Positions 39,084 through 47,273 of a DNA stretch of 64,000 nt are shown here, in pieces; within the stretch, counting starts at the first letter, position 1; each line of letters starts with the position of its first letter. Source of the stretch: QKMZ01 sp012965515 (GTDB lineage Bacteria; Cyanobacteriota; Vampirovibrionia; Obscuribacterales; Obscuribacteraceae); NCBI GenBank assembly GCA_937879965.1, contig CALFMP010000010.1, forward strand, positions 310,001 through 374,000. Direction: 5' to 3'. Below the pieces are notes generated by a model. That model did no database searches, had not been told where the DNA came from, and saw only the letters and a list, made by a program, of their open reading frames with translations. Position numbers and translations under genes: made by a program.

Positions 39084-41897
39084 ATGCGAGAGTTGTGTGA
39101 ATTTTGGAACGCGTCGTCAGAGCGTAGGAAAGACAGCCTTTGTTTAGCGGCTGTTGTTTTATTTTGTTTGATTCTGTTTGGGAAAACTGTTTTCTTCGGT
39201 CAATCTATAAGTCGCGTCTATGAACTTGCCGGCATCGACTATTTGTTTGGGCAGGTAGTCAAATTTCCGACTACATATGACCTTCACTGCTTCTTCATGA
39301 AGATGGCAGGATACATGCTCGTCGCCGGTGCTTGGAGGGAAGGCACGCTGCCGTTGTGGAATCCTTACATTGGTTGCGGTGCGCCTCTTCTAGCTGAATT
39401 ACAATCGATCGTCCTTTCGCCTTGGATGCTGTTCTACACATTGTGGCCCAGTCAGCCAATGCACAATTACCTCCTCGTCGCCCAAGAAGTATTGGGCGCG
39501 GTAGGCATGTTTCTCGCTGCGCGGGCGCTGGGTTTATCGAGATATGCTGCGATTTTTGCCGCGTTCATTCATTTGTGTTGCCCTCACCAGCAGTGGCGCA
39601 CAGAGTTGCAGATGAATCACTCGTTTTATCCTATTACTGTTTGGTGCTTCATTCGTTTGTATCAAACCAAGAATTTCTTGTGGGCATTGGCCGCCGGGTC
39701 CGGCTGCGCCGCTCAAATTGTCTCTGGTGATGCTCAGGTGAGCTTGCTTTCCATTACTTGCGTCTGTTTCCTGTTTGCATCAATGAATTTGCTTGGCGAT
39801 GCTCGCAAAGATTCGATTGTCACTCGCGTTCGTGATTTATCGATTTGGCTTGCGGTTGCCGGCGCAAATGCCTTCTGTCTTGCATCGCCTGTTTTTCTCT
39901 CTTTTATTGAGCTTGTGCGCATCGGAGATCTGTCCAAGAAACACGCCTTCTATGCTTTCGGTAATCCTGCACCGTGGGAGAGTCTGGTCTATTGTCTCTT
40001 GCACCCAGGATATGGTGGTGCGTCGCTGTATGCCGGATGTCTGACAGTGCCGTTGTTGTGCTTGTCGCTCTTGGCGATCAAGCAGCGACGTCCATACTAT
40101 TTGAGCGTTTTGGTCACTGCCGTTTTTGCTTTCTTGAGCGCTTCACGCACAGGGCCTTTTCCTCTTTTGGATCCGCTGTTGGGACTTTCAGGCTTGTCTA
40201 GATTTGAGGGCATGGAGGTTTACCTTGTTCAGATTGCGTTTCTCATGGCGTTTGGTCTTGAAACGCTGGTTAATAACAAATTGACCGTTAAGAGTTGGGT
40301 TTTCGCTGTTACTTCACTCTCTTGCATTGCCGTCATCGCGCTTCCAGCTATGTTGTCGAAAGCCGGCTTCAATCCGGAGAAATACACTTTTGACCCACAC
40401 GTCGATTCATATGGTTTTCAATCTCAGCAGTGGACTCTCGATGTATTTATTTTGTCTGCCTTTTTGGTGCTTATTCTCATTCGAGCAACGCGCAATATGT
40501 CGCCGCTGCTCTTGATTCTTGTACCGATTTGCCTCAATACAGGCAGTGAAGTGTTCGCCTGTCAGAAGGCTTTGCCGAATCCTCCTCGGTTCAGATATCC
40601 AAAGTGGGAAGTGTTTTCCTTTCTGGCAGAAAAGAAAGAGCGGATAGTTCCTGTCGGATACAACCTGCTTCATCCAAACGTGAATATGGTGTACCGAATT
40701 CCTAGCCTCGCATACGAGGGACCGCTCTCTCCTCCTCGGTTGCACGAATTTGTTCGCGCGGCTGGTTCGCATGCCGATGCGTTCAACAAACTTTTTCCGG
40801 ACGGACCATTCAAAAAACTGCTCAATTTGGCCAGTGTTCGTTACTTCATCAGCTTCACGCCTGTGCGCAATGCCGATGAGCCGTACACGCAGCATTCTGC
40901 AGTTGTGCCCCCGGTTCGATTCAAGGGTGATGACAAAGTGCGAGTTGATGCAGCACAAGTGCATTACGACGAAATGAAAGGAGAATTCGGTGGGTATGTC
41001 GAGTTTTATGTGAAGGAGAATGAGGGCGAAAAGTACATTTTCCAACTCGTCGTATATGACGACTCCGGCAAAGTCTACTGGACTGGTGGTCCCTATTACA
41101 CACGGCAGCGCGAGTACTTCAAGCTCGACACTCGACCCAAAACCTTCAGCCGCGTGCCATTGAGCGGAATAATTCCCGACATTGTGCCGGAATCCAGCAA
41201 GTTTTCCATTGGATTGGAAGTTAAGCGCGTGGAAGAGCAAAGTGCCCTCTTTCCTGAAAATGCGAGTGTTTTACGAAACACTAAGACGTTCAAAGTTGCC
41301 GAGTTTACTAAGAGAACCTTGCCGCTTGAGCCGGGGCGCCGCTTCAAAGTGGTTAAGGAATTACCCGGCAGCTTTATCCGTATCTATGAGAACCTGCAGG
41401 CAATGCCGGCGGCCTTTGTAGTGCACAAGACGCTCTTAATTGAAGGTGAAAAGGACGTCCTCAATGAGATCAGCAAGGAGTCTTTTGATCCCAGCAAAGC
41501 GGCGGTTATTGAAGACAAGAATGTGCCGGCTTTGAATGGAGAAGACGCAAAGACTGAAACTGATGAAGTCAAATTTGTACGCACCGATCTCAATACTATA
41601 TCGATTGATGTTAAGACGGATACGCCGGCTTTTCTTGTTGTCACCGACCAGCATTTCCCCGGGTGGCATGCGGTAGTTGACGGCGCCGAAGTGCCAATTG
41701 CGCGTGCGAACTACTTGTTCAAAGGCATCTCCATTGCTCCCGGCTCGCACAAAGTCTTTTTCTATTTCCGGCCTACCTACCTCAGTGCTTCGCTTGGGCT
41801 ATTCGGCGCGTGTATATCTCTCAATGCTGTCGCCTGGTACGTTCTTCTGGGGCGGAGGCGGAAGTCTATGTCCGGCGTGGACTCTGCCCCCTCGTAG
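39084..41897 (+). CDS. YfhO family membrane protein, copy 1
   Basis: This 937-residue protein has an N-terminal helix, a luminal loop with LPLWNPYIGCGAPLLAE (about 93-109), ten or more further membrane segments to about residue 490, then a large soluble extracytoplasmic domain. The end of that domain reads FLVVTDQHFPGWHAVVDG, then PIARANYLFKG, followed by a final helix; this is the YfhO signature. YfhO proteins are GT-C-like. In Gram-positive bacteria they act in lipoteichoic acid or wall-glycan glycosylation, but substrates elsewhere are mostly unknown. Two paralogs follow at 47270 and 50929, sharing an N-terminal xISK/xISR motif. A TATATT box at 39015-39020 may be its -10. The upstream gene is divergent. 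Confidence 0.85.
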   Translation: MRELCEFWNASSERRKDSLCLAAVVLFCLILFGKTVFFGQSISRVYELAGIDYLFGQVVKFPTTYDLHCFFMKMAGYMLVAGAWREGTLPLWNPYIGCGAPLLAELQSIVLSPWMLFYTLWPSQPMHNYLLVAQEVLGAVGMFLAARALGLSRYAAIFAAFIHLCCPHQQWRTELQMNHSFYPITVWCFIRLYQTKNFLWALAAGSGCAAQIVSGDAQVSLLSITCVCFLFASMNLLGDARKDSIVTRVRDLSIWLAVAGANAFCLASPVFLSFIELVRIGDLSKKHAFYAFGNPAPWESLVYCLLHPGYGGASLYAGCLTVPLLCLSLLAIKQRRPYYLSVLVTAVFAFLSASRTGPFPLLDPLLGLSGLSRFEGMEVYLVQIAFLMAFGLETLVNNKLTVKSWVFAVTSLSCIAVIALPAMLSKAGFNPEKYTFDPHVDSYGFQSQQWTLDVFILSAFLVLILIRATRNMSPLLLILVPICLNTGSEVFACQKALPNPPRFRYPKWEVFSFLAEKKERIVPVGYNLLHPNVNMVYRIPSLAYEGPLSPPRLHEFVRAAGSHADAFNKLFPDGPFKKLLNLASVRYFISFTPVRNADEPYTQHSAVVPPVRFKGDDKVRVDAAQVHYDEMKGEFGGYVEFYVKENEGEKYIFQLVVYDDSGKVYWTGGPYYTRQREYFKLDTRPKTFSRVPLSGIIPDIVPESSKFSIGLEVKRVEEQSALFPENASVLRNTKTFKVAEFTKRTLPLEPGRRFKVVKELPGSFIRIYENLQAMPAAFVVHKTLLIEGEKDVLNEISKESFDPSKAAVIEDKNVPALNGEDAKTETDEVKFVRTDLNTISIDVKTDTPAFLVVTDQHFPGWHAVVDGAEVPIARANYLFKGISIAPGSHKVFFYFRPTYLSASLGLFGACISLNAVAWYVLLGRRRKSMSGVDSAPS

Positions 41898-42067
41898 GAG
41901 CTGAAGTTGGGTTACAAGTGAAACGGCTGATGACATCATTTTAATCAAGGTGCAAAGGCGCAATCCGGTGTCATTGGGTTCGGGGTAACTATCAATTGCT
42001 GATACGTACTTCAGTTTCCTCCTCTTGTTAAGTGCTATAAAATTCCCTACTCTAAGGGCAAGGATCG

Positions 42068-42817
42068 ATGAATTCCACGCTAACTCGCTTCAATACTGTA
42101 GAGGTAAGAAGAAAGGCGACTGCCGTCGCGTTCTCTGCTGTAATCACTCTGTACAACGAAGAGGGCAATATCGAGCCTCTGACGCGCTCGCTTATTGACT
42201 CTTTCCGAACCCACATGGCCGGAATTCCCTTCGAACTTGTGTTGGTGATAAACGGCTCGGAAGACCGTACAGGGCAAATTGCGCTCGAGCTGGAGAAAGA
42301 ATTTGAAGAGTTGACCCTGGTTATGGTCAAGAAGAACCGAGGGTATGGCGGTGGGACTCTAGCCGGATTGGCTAATGCCAGAGGCGACGTCATAGGATTT
42401 TTGGACGGCGATCAGCAAGTGGCGGCAGAAGATGTTGCCCGAGTGTTCAAAGCCTGCATTGAAGGCAAGCACGACATCGTCAAAATCCTGCGTGTCGTGA
42501 GAGAAGACGGACCATTAAGAGTTTTCCAGAGCCGCTGTTTCAACGGGTTGTTTCGATTGATGTTTGGCGGCACGAGCAAAGATGTGAACAGCAAACCAAA
42601 AGTGCTGAAGCGAAGAGCGCTTGAGCGTATGAATCTCCGGTCTACTGATTGGTTTTTGGATGCGGAAGTAATGATCGAAGCTGTGCGTCTCAATCTTTCG
42701 GTCCTCGAAATTCCTGTAGTCTGGATGGAAAGAGAGCATGGTTCGTCAAATATTCGTCTTTCCAGTGCGGTAGAGTTCTTCAAAAACATGATTAGGTACA
42801 GATATGGCAGAAGTTAA
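42068..42817 (+). CDS. Glycosyltransferase family 2
   Basis: This 249-residue soluble GT-A enzyme has AVITLYNEEGNIEPL near residue 24, VLVINGSEDRT near 59, KKNRGYGGGTLAGL, and the metal motif FLDGDQQV near 117. Unlike the DPM-type enzymes in this window it lacks C-terminal membrane helices. AAGG lies four bases before the ATG. TATAAA at 42036-42041 could be the -10 of its promoter. It overlaps the cytidylyltransferase gene by 14 bases, which ties it to CDP-sugar synthesis. The donor sugar is therefore possibly a CDP-derived deoxysugar, but that is only an inference from position. Confidence 0.85.
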   Translation: MNSTLTRFNTVEVRRKATAVAFSAVITLYNEEGNIEPLTRSLIDSFRTHMAGIPFELVLVINGSEDRTGQIALELEKEFEELTLVMVKKNRGYGGGTLAGLANARGDVIGFLDGDQQVAAEDVARVFKACIEGKHDIVKILRVVREDGPLRVFQSRCFNGLFRLMFGGTSKDVNSKPKVLKRRALERMNLRSTDWFLDAEVMIEAVRLNLSVLEIPVVWMEREHGSSNIRLSSAVEFFKNMIRYRYGRS

Positions 42818-43691
42818 GTCGGCACCAAGCGCTAAAGTAGTGATCCTTGCCGGCGGGCAAGGCTTGCGCATGCGCGAGGAAACGGAGACCCGTCCAAAGC
42901 CGATGGTGGAAGTGGGCGGGCAGCCAATCATGATGCATATCATGCGCCAGTACGCGAGTTACGGGTTTAAAGACTTCGTGATCTGTCTGGGCTATCGCGG
43001 AGACGTAATCAAGAAATATTTCCTGGATTTCCATTTTCTGACCAGTGACTTTACAGTCAATCTTGGCTCTGCCGGCGGTGCCACCTTCCATGGTGATATT
43101 GAAGAAGCCGACTGGTCTGTAACTCTGGCCGATACTGGTCTGATGTCGGAAACAGGCAGCCGTTTCAAACAAATTCAAAAGTACGTTAACGGCGCTGATT
43201 TGATTATGCTGACTTATGGTGACGGTTTAGCGAACGTCGATATCGGCAGACTTGTCGAGTTTCACCGATCGCACGGAAAAATCGGCACGGTAACTGGAGT
43301 TTTGCCGCCTTCTCCTTTTGGTGAAATGAAACTGGCCGGCAATGTTGTCGAAGTTTTTCAAGAAAAACCGAATCACGACGACAAGTTCATCAATGGCGGC
43401 TTCTTCGTGTTCGATCAACGCATTTTTGACTATGTCAGCGATGCGACCGATTGCAGCTTGGAAAGAGATTGTTTGAAGAATGTCGCTAAAGACGGCGAAC
43501 TGATGATGTTCCGCCACGAAGGTTTTTGGCAGTGCCTGGACACTCAGCGCGACCTCGTTCAGTTCCAGAAGCTCCTCTCTACAGGAAAAGCTCCCTGGCT
43601 CAAAGAGCGTGGAACGCAAACGCAAGCGCAGGCTCCCGTACCCGCGACCATGTTCAAGAATCAGCCGATCAACTTTGCACCGCCCAATTAA
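42804..43691 (+). CDS. rfbF: Glucose-1-phosphate cytidylyltransferase
   Basis: This enzyme makes CDP-glucose from glucose-1-phosphate and CTP, the entry to CDP-dideoxy- and CDP-deoxyhexoses. The nucleotide-binding start VVILAGGQGLRMREETETRPKP is the RfbF version of the sugar nucleotidyltransferase motif, including the EET-xx-(K/R)PKP element. MHIMRQYASYGFKDFVICLGYRG and LTYGDGLANVDI (metal Asp) are typical. It has 295 residues against about 257 in Salmonella. The extra length is mostly a polar, Gln/Pro-rich tail of 35 residues. It overlaps the GT2 gene and converges on rfbG 32 bases away, instead of being cotranscribed with it as in classical clusters. Confidence 0.92.
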   Translation: MAEVKSAPSAKVVILAGGQGLRMREETETRPKPMVEVGGQPIMMHIMRQYASYGFKDFVICLGYRGDVIKKYFLDFHFLTSDFTVNLGSAGGATFHGDIEEADWSVTLADTGLMSETGSRFKQIQKYVNGADLIMLTYGDGLANVDIGRLVEFHRSHGKIGTVTGVLPPSPFGEMKLAGNVVEVFQEKPNHDDKFINGGFFVFDQRIFDYVSDATDCSLERDCLKNVAKDGELMMFRHEGFWQCLDTQRDLVQFQKLLSTGKAPWLKERGTQTQAQAPVPATMFKNQPINFAPPN

Positions 43692-43708
43692 TTGGGGCCG
43701 GCAATTTC

Positions 43709-43736
43709 AAAAAAGCTGAAGCATCAAGAGATGCTT
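43709..43736 (-). terminator. Rho-independent terminator of rfbG
   Basis: Read on the minus strand, a perfect 7-base stem AAGCATC / GATGCTT (plus 43719-43725 with 43730-43736) with a 4-base loop is followed by CAGC and six T residues (plus 43709-43714). The stem includes the rfbG stop codon (43724-43726), so the gene ends inside its own terminator. On the plus strand there is no T-tract, so it would not stop rfbF transcripts. Confidence 0.6.
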
Positions 43737-44770
43737 GCCACGCTGTTTCTTCCCTTGACCAAATCTTTGTACCAGCCGACTGTTTCCTTCAGTCCAGCAG
43801 TAAAATCGTATTGTGGCTTCCAGCCCAGAACGGTATTAATTTTGGTGGCATCAAGAAACTGCTCTTCTATTTCTCTTGTCGCCGTGCCTTGAATAATCGG
43901 CTTCAAGTCTTCTCTGCCGACAACCGCGAGAATTTTGTCTACGCATTCGAGTACGGACATTGGCGCCTGGTTGCTAATGTTGAATGCTTCTCCGTGTACG
44001 GATGAATCGTTCCACATGCGCTCTGCCAGCATCAAGTAAGCGTTTACTGCATCTTTGATGTAGAGGTAATCTCTCACCGGCTTGCCGTTCGATCTGATAG
44101 TTACCGGTTCGCCGCGTAGCACATGAGTAAGAGTGTCCGGCACGATGCGGCTCAAATTCAAATCGCCAGCACCGAATAGATTGCCGCAACGAGTCACACA
44201 GACCGGGACTTTGTAGGAAAGGAAATAACTGCGAGCAATTAAGTCCGCGCAGCTCTTCGATACATCGTATGGAAAGCGTCCTTGCATCGGCGCATCTTCG
44301 ATATAGGGAAGAACGTCTTGGTCTCCGTAAGCTTTATCCGAGGAAGCAAGAATAATCCCGCGCAAGCGTCTGTCCGCTATGTCTGAAGCTTGTCCAAGTT
44401 GGCGTGCCGCTTCCAGAACATTCCAAGTGCCTTCGATGTTCGATTTGAAAGTGTCTAGCGGGTTACTGTTGGCAGTTCCGACAATGCTCTGAGCCGCAAG
44501 ATGGAACACGAATTCGATCTTCCGGTCGCGGATGATGCTGATCATCAGATCGAGATCTTCGATAGTGCCTTCGATCAGTTCAGCATCTGCTTTTAGCTCA
44601 TGGATCATGGACTCCGGCTTGTAGTCTCGGTCGATGCCTACTACATTGGCGCCCTTTTGCACCAGTGTCCTGCTCAGCCAGCTTCCGAGAAAGCCTGCAC
44701 ACCCTGTGACCAATACGTTTTTGTCTTTGAACAAACTGCAAATATCCCGAGTAAAGAGCGAAAGCAGCAA
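43724..44770 (-). CDS. rfbG: CDP-glucose 4,6-dehydratase-like NAD-dependent enzyme
   Basis: This 348-residue extended SDR has VLVTGCAGFLGSWLSR (NAD loop at about 23-30), VFHLAAQS, LASSDKAYG with the catalytic Thr position replaced by Ser-Asp as in the RfbG group, and YDVSK with Tyr168 and Lys172. TRCGNLFGAGDLNLSRIVPD is especially close to CDP-glucose 4,6-dehydratases. The neighbouring cytidylyltransferase supports the substrate CDP-glucose, giving CDP-4-keto-6-deoxyglucose. No RfbH-like 3-dehydratase or CDP-sugar reductase is in the window, so the final sugar is open. The first 14 residues are unusual, and a later start is possible because the core begins at KDKNVLVTG. Confidence 0.85.
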   Translation of the reverse strand: MLLSLFTRDICSLFKDKNVLVTGCAGFLGSWLSRTLVQKGANVVGIDRDYKPESMIHELKADAELIEGTIEDLDLMISIIRDRKIEFVFHLAAQSIVGTANSNPLDTFKSNIEGTWNVLEAARQLGQASDIADRRLRGIILASSDKAYGDQDVLPYIEDAPMQGRFPYDVSKSCADLIARSYFLSYKVPVCVTRCGNLFGAGDLNLSRIVPDTLTHVLRGEPVTIRSNGKPVRDYLYIKDAVNAYLMLAERMWNDSSVHGEAFNISNQAPMSVLECVDKILAVVGREDLKPIIQGTATREIEEQFLDATKINTVLGWKPQYDFTAGLKETVGWYKDLVKGRNSVASIS

Positions 44771-44909
44771 TTATAGGTGAATCCTGTTTTTCTGTTTCAG
44801 CGAGCTGCAGCAAATGAGATGTTCTTGCCGCCTTATATAAAACTAATCAGCGCGCAACGCTTGCGCCATTCGCCTTTCCACCGGCAACATTAAACTTGTT
44901 GCAGGCAAT

Positions 44910-44983
44910 TTTCAATCTGATATTTGAGTCAGGAATAGAGTATTCAGAGCGACTATCATTGTGCTGACGGCGGTTCGGTCGTC
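44910..44983 (+). promoter_or_regulatory. Duplicated leader with -10-like box and 5' hairpin, copy B
   Basis: This is a near copy of 22772-22846: same order of blocks, one base shorter in the variable middle. TATCAT lies at 44954-44959. The stem is GACGGC (44966-44971) with GTCGTC (44978-44983) around a loop GGTTCG. The changed base in the right arm still pairs as G-U, so the fold is kept although the loop has diverged. It sits 57 bases before the second SxtJ-SxtK gene, with no carbamoyltransferase in between. Confidence 0.6.
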
Positions 44984-45040
44984 TTTCAGTCGTCAAAGAA
45001 GGCAAAACGAAAACTTCGTTTACCGGGAACACCGCAGGAA

Positions 45041-45718
45041 ATGACTAAGAGTCTGTTGGCTCCAAAAGATAGACTTCCACAAAGAAGCACTGCAAGCCGA
45101 TCTGCAAATGGTTCCGCACATCAGAGCGGATACATGAAGCGATTACAGGCTCGCAGAGACCATGCCGCTCTCAAAAACAATGTCATCTTCGGGCTTACGA
45201 TTGGTTGGGTCCTGACCCTTATGGGAGCATTCAAGACTTTTATTCTGCTTGAGGGGGGCCTGGCGCCGGTCCTATTTTCAGCAGGACTCTTGTTCCTCAC
45301 CACAGTGCTAATTGCGCCCTCACTCATGGTTTACCCTCATGGTGTCATGAAGGCGATTGCAACATTTATAGGCACGAACCTGTTCAAAGCCGTTCTGGCA
45401 GTAATTTACTTTGTGACTATCTTGCCTGCCGGTCTTCTTTATCAAACGAAGAACAATCATGTGCCCTTCTATTCATGGGCGGAGAAGTGCCCCTGCTCGA
45501 TTGAAGGTTGGGCAGACAAAGTCGCTTCCGATGAACGCGGGAAGGCGACAGAATACAGTCTGCAGGGCTGGTTGCAGCCGCTTTCAGTGGTGATATATTT
45601 TGCTCGCAACAGTCAAATGCTTTTCCTCCCTTGTCTGATTGTGCTTCTCATGCTTGGCATGATCGGCATTTTCGTGCAAAGCAGCGCTTTGGCTCCATTC
45701 ATTTACACTTTGTTCTAA
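45041..45718 (+). CDS. SxtJ-SxtK (DUF5989) fusion membrane protein, copy 2
   Basis: This 225-residue membrane protein is paralogous to the one at 24704-25375 over nearly its full length. GYMKRLQARRDHAALKNN precedes the first membrane helix. IATFIGTNLFKAVLAVIYF, VPFYSWAEK and GWADKVASDERGKATEYSL occur in the same order, and the DUF5989-like end is SSALAPFIYTLF. A CPCS insertion (AEKCPCSIEGW) distinguishes it. There is no carbamoyltransferase beside it. The next gene, ten bases downstream, is a GT4 glycosyltransferase. The duplicated leader upstream suggests that a carbamoyltransferase-led module was copied and then lost its first gene. It may pair in trans with the carbamoyltransferase at 22873. 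Confidence 0.78.
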   Translation: MTKSLLAPKDRLPQRSTASRSANGSAHQSGYMKRLQARRDHAALKNNVIFGLTIGWVLTLMGAFKTFILLEGGLAPVLFSAGLLFLTTVLIAPSLMVYPHGVMKAIATFIGTNLFKAVLAVIYFVTILPAGLLYQTKNNHVPFYSWAEKCPCSIEGWADKVASDERGKATEYSLQGWLQPLSVVIYFARNSQMLFLPCLIVLLMLGMIGIFVQSSALAPFIYTLF

Positions 45719-45728
45719 CAATTATTTC

Positions 45729-47273
45729 GTGCGCATCTGTTTGATCTCTCGTGAATATCCTCCCGATACCGGATTCGGTGGTATTGCTACGTTTACGCGC
45801 CATCTTGCTCATGGTTTGAAAGCGCTGGGCAACGACGTTGTCGTTGTGGCGCTCGCCAAGGAGGGTAAGGACGCGGAGGTTCAAGACGACCTGGGCATAC
45901 CGGTGCATCGAGTGGTACCTCTGTCCATTGGTGCAAATTTGGGCTGGACAGCATTTTGCATGCCTTATAGCCGCTACGTGATGCGGACCAGTTCTGCGCT
46001 GTTTGCCAAATTCGACGAATTGAACAGCCTCGAACCATTTGATGCCGTCGACACGCCGGAACTGCTCGCCGAGGGTTTCTTTCCCGCGATTACAAAATGC
46101 ACTCCGCTCACCGTCAGGCTTTATACGCCACATTCGAAATTCATTGCAGAAAAACTGCACAATGTCACTGACACATTCGACCACCAATATGTAGCTGCGG
46201 TAGAGCGAATCGCCATGCTTTCGGCGGATGTGGTCACCTCTCCTAGCTTGGATTTGGCTCAATACGTCGCCGGCGACCTTGGCATACGTGTAGACGATAT
46301 CGACATTGTCTACAACCCTATTGATGCCGCAGAGTTCAGTCCGGAAGGGGAGCATGCGCCGATTGGCAAGCCGGGACGAACAATACTCTTTGTTGGACGA
46401 TTGGAAGCGCGTAAAGGCATTCACTATCTGATCGATGCAATACCAGAGGTGGTTGCCTCCGTGCCTGATGTTCGTTTTGTCATTATCGGCGACGATACGG
46501 AAACCGCAACAGGACAGAAATCAGTGCTCACGGAGATTAAGGAGCGGCTGGCCAGGACAGGTTGTGCAGATTCAGTCACTTTCATCAATCGCATACCGCT
46601 TGCTGATCTCCCTAAACATTATCGTGCTGCAGATGTTTGCGTCGTGCCTTCTTTGTACGACAACTCGCCGTATACATGCCTGGAAGCAATGTCTTGTGGC
46701 CGTGCGGTAATTGGTACTGATGGCGGTGGCACGAAAGAATACATTGTCCATGGCGAGTCCGGTCTGATCGTGCCTGTAAAAGATGCCGGTGCGCTTGCTT
46801 CAGGAATGATCAAGCTTTTGACCGATGAGACCGAACGCCATCGACTGGCCTCCAACGCTCGAAAGAGAGTGCTGGAAGTTTTCGATCGCGTTGAGATCGC
46901 GCGAAAAACAGTGGAGCTTTACAAAAAGGCAGCAAGTCGTTTTTCAGAAGTTCAAAACAGTCCTTATTCTGGGTTGCGCGAAAATGTTTTGTTTGATGCT
47001 GACGAATTGCTGTATCAGCATGACACGATGATTCGGGATTTGATTCTAGAGAAGTCATTTCGAAAATTTTGGAGCGATACTTTCAAAATGGCAGCCGGAC
47101 GTCCGCGGCTTGCTATCGCTAGAATCAGCCTTTCGTTTTTGAAAACTTTGGGACTTGGCTCAAGTAATTTTGTCCGCCGTCTCGACTTGAACGTGAAAGA
47201 GCGTGAACGCGCAAGGCTGCTGCTTGGTCGTTCCAGAAAGCCCGCAAATGAGCCTACAAAAGCAGTTGTCTAA
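45729..47273 (+). CDS. Glycosyltransferase family 4 with C-terminal extension, second copy
   Basis: This 514-residue enzyme starts at GTG 45729, ten bases after the SxtJ-SxtK stop. MRICLISREYPPDTGFGGIA opens the acceptor domain; TILFVGRLEARKGIHYLIDAI begins the donor domain near 218; DNSPYTCLEAMSCGRAVIGTDGGGTKEY near 310-337 holds the catalytic Glu. It is a paralog of the enzyme at 32215-33804, including the helical C-terminal extension of about 110 residues with FKMAAGRPRLAIAR / FLKKRPRLAAANL. Its stop codon overlaps that of the convergent YfhO gene (shared bases 47270-47273). The donor sugar is unknown. Confidence 0.9.
   Translation: MRICLISREYPPDTGFGGIATFTRHLAHGLKALGNDVVVVALAKEGKDAEVQDDLGIPVHRVVPLSIGANLGWTAFCMPYSRYVMRTSSALFAKFDELNSLEPFDAVDTPELLAEGFFPAITKCTPLTVRLYTPHSKFIAEKLHNVTDTFDHQYVAAVERIAMLSADVVTSPSLDLAQYVAGDLGIRVDDIDIVYNPIDAAEFSPEGEHAPIGKPGRTILFVGRLEARKGIHYLIDAIPEVVASVPDVRFVIIGDDTETATGQKSVLTEIKERLARTGCADSVTFINRIPLADLPKHYRAADVCVVPSLYDNSPYTCLEAMSCGRAVIGTDGGGTKEYIVHGESGLIVPVKDAGALASGMIKLLTDETERHRLASNARKRVLEVFDRVEIARKTVELYKKAASRFSEVQNSPYSGLRENVLFDADELLYQHDTMIRDLILEKSFRKFWSDTFKMAAGRPRLAIARISLSFLKTLGLGSSNFVRRLDLNVKERERARLLLGRSRKPANEPTKAVV

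Noticed and set aside
40407..41240. Long minus-strand open frame inside the first YfhO gene
   Set aside because: The sense-strand protein has clear YfhO motifs throughout this interval, so the antisense frame is fortuitous.
45699..46424. Minus-strand open frame inside the second GT4 gene
   Set aside because: It is a shadow of the glycosyltransferase reading frame. The sense protein aligns with its paralog across this region.
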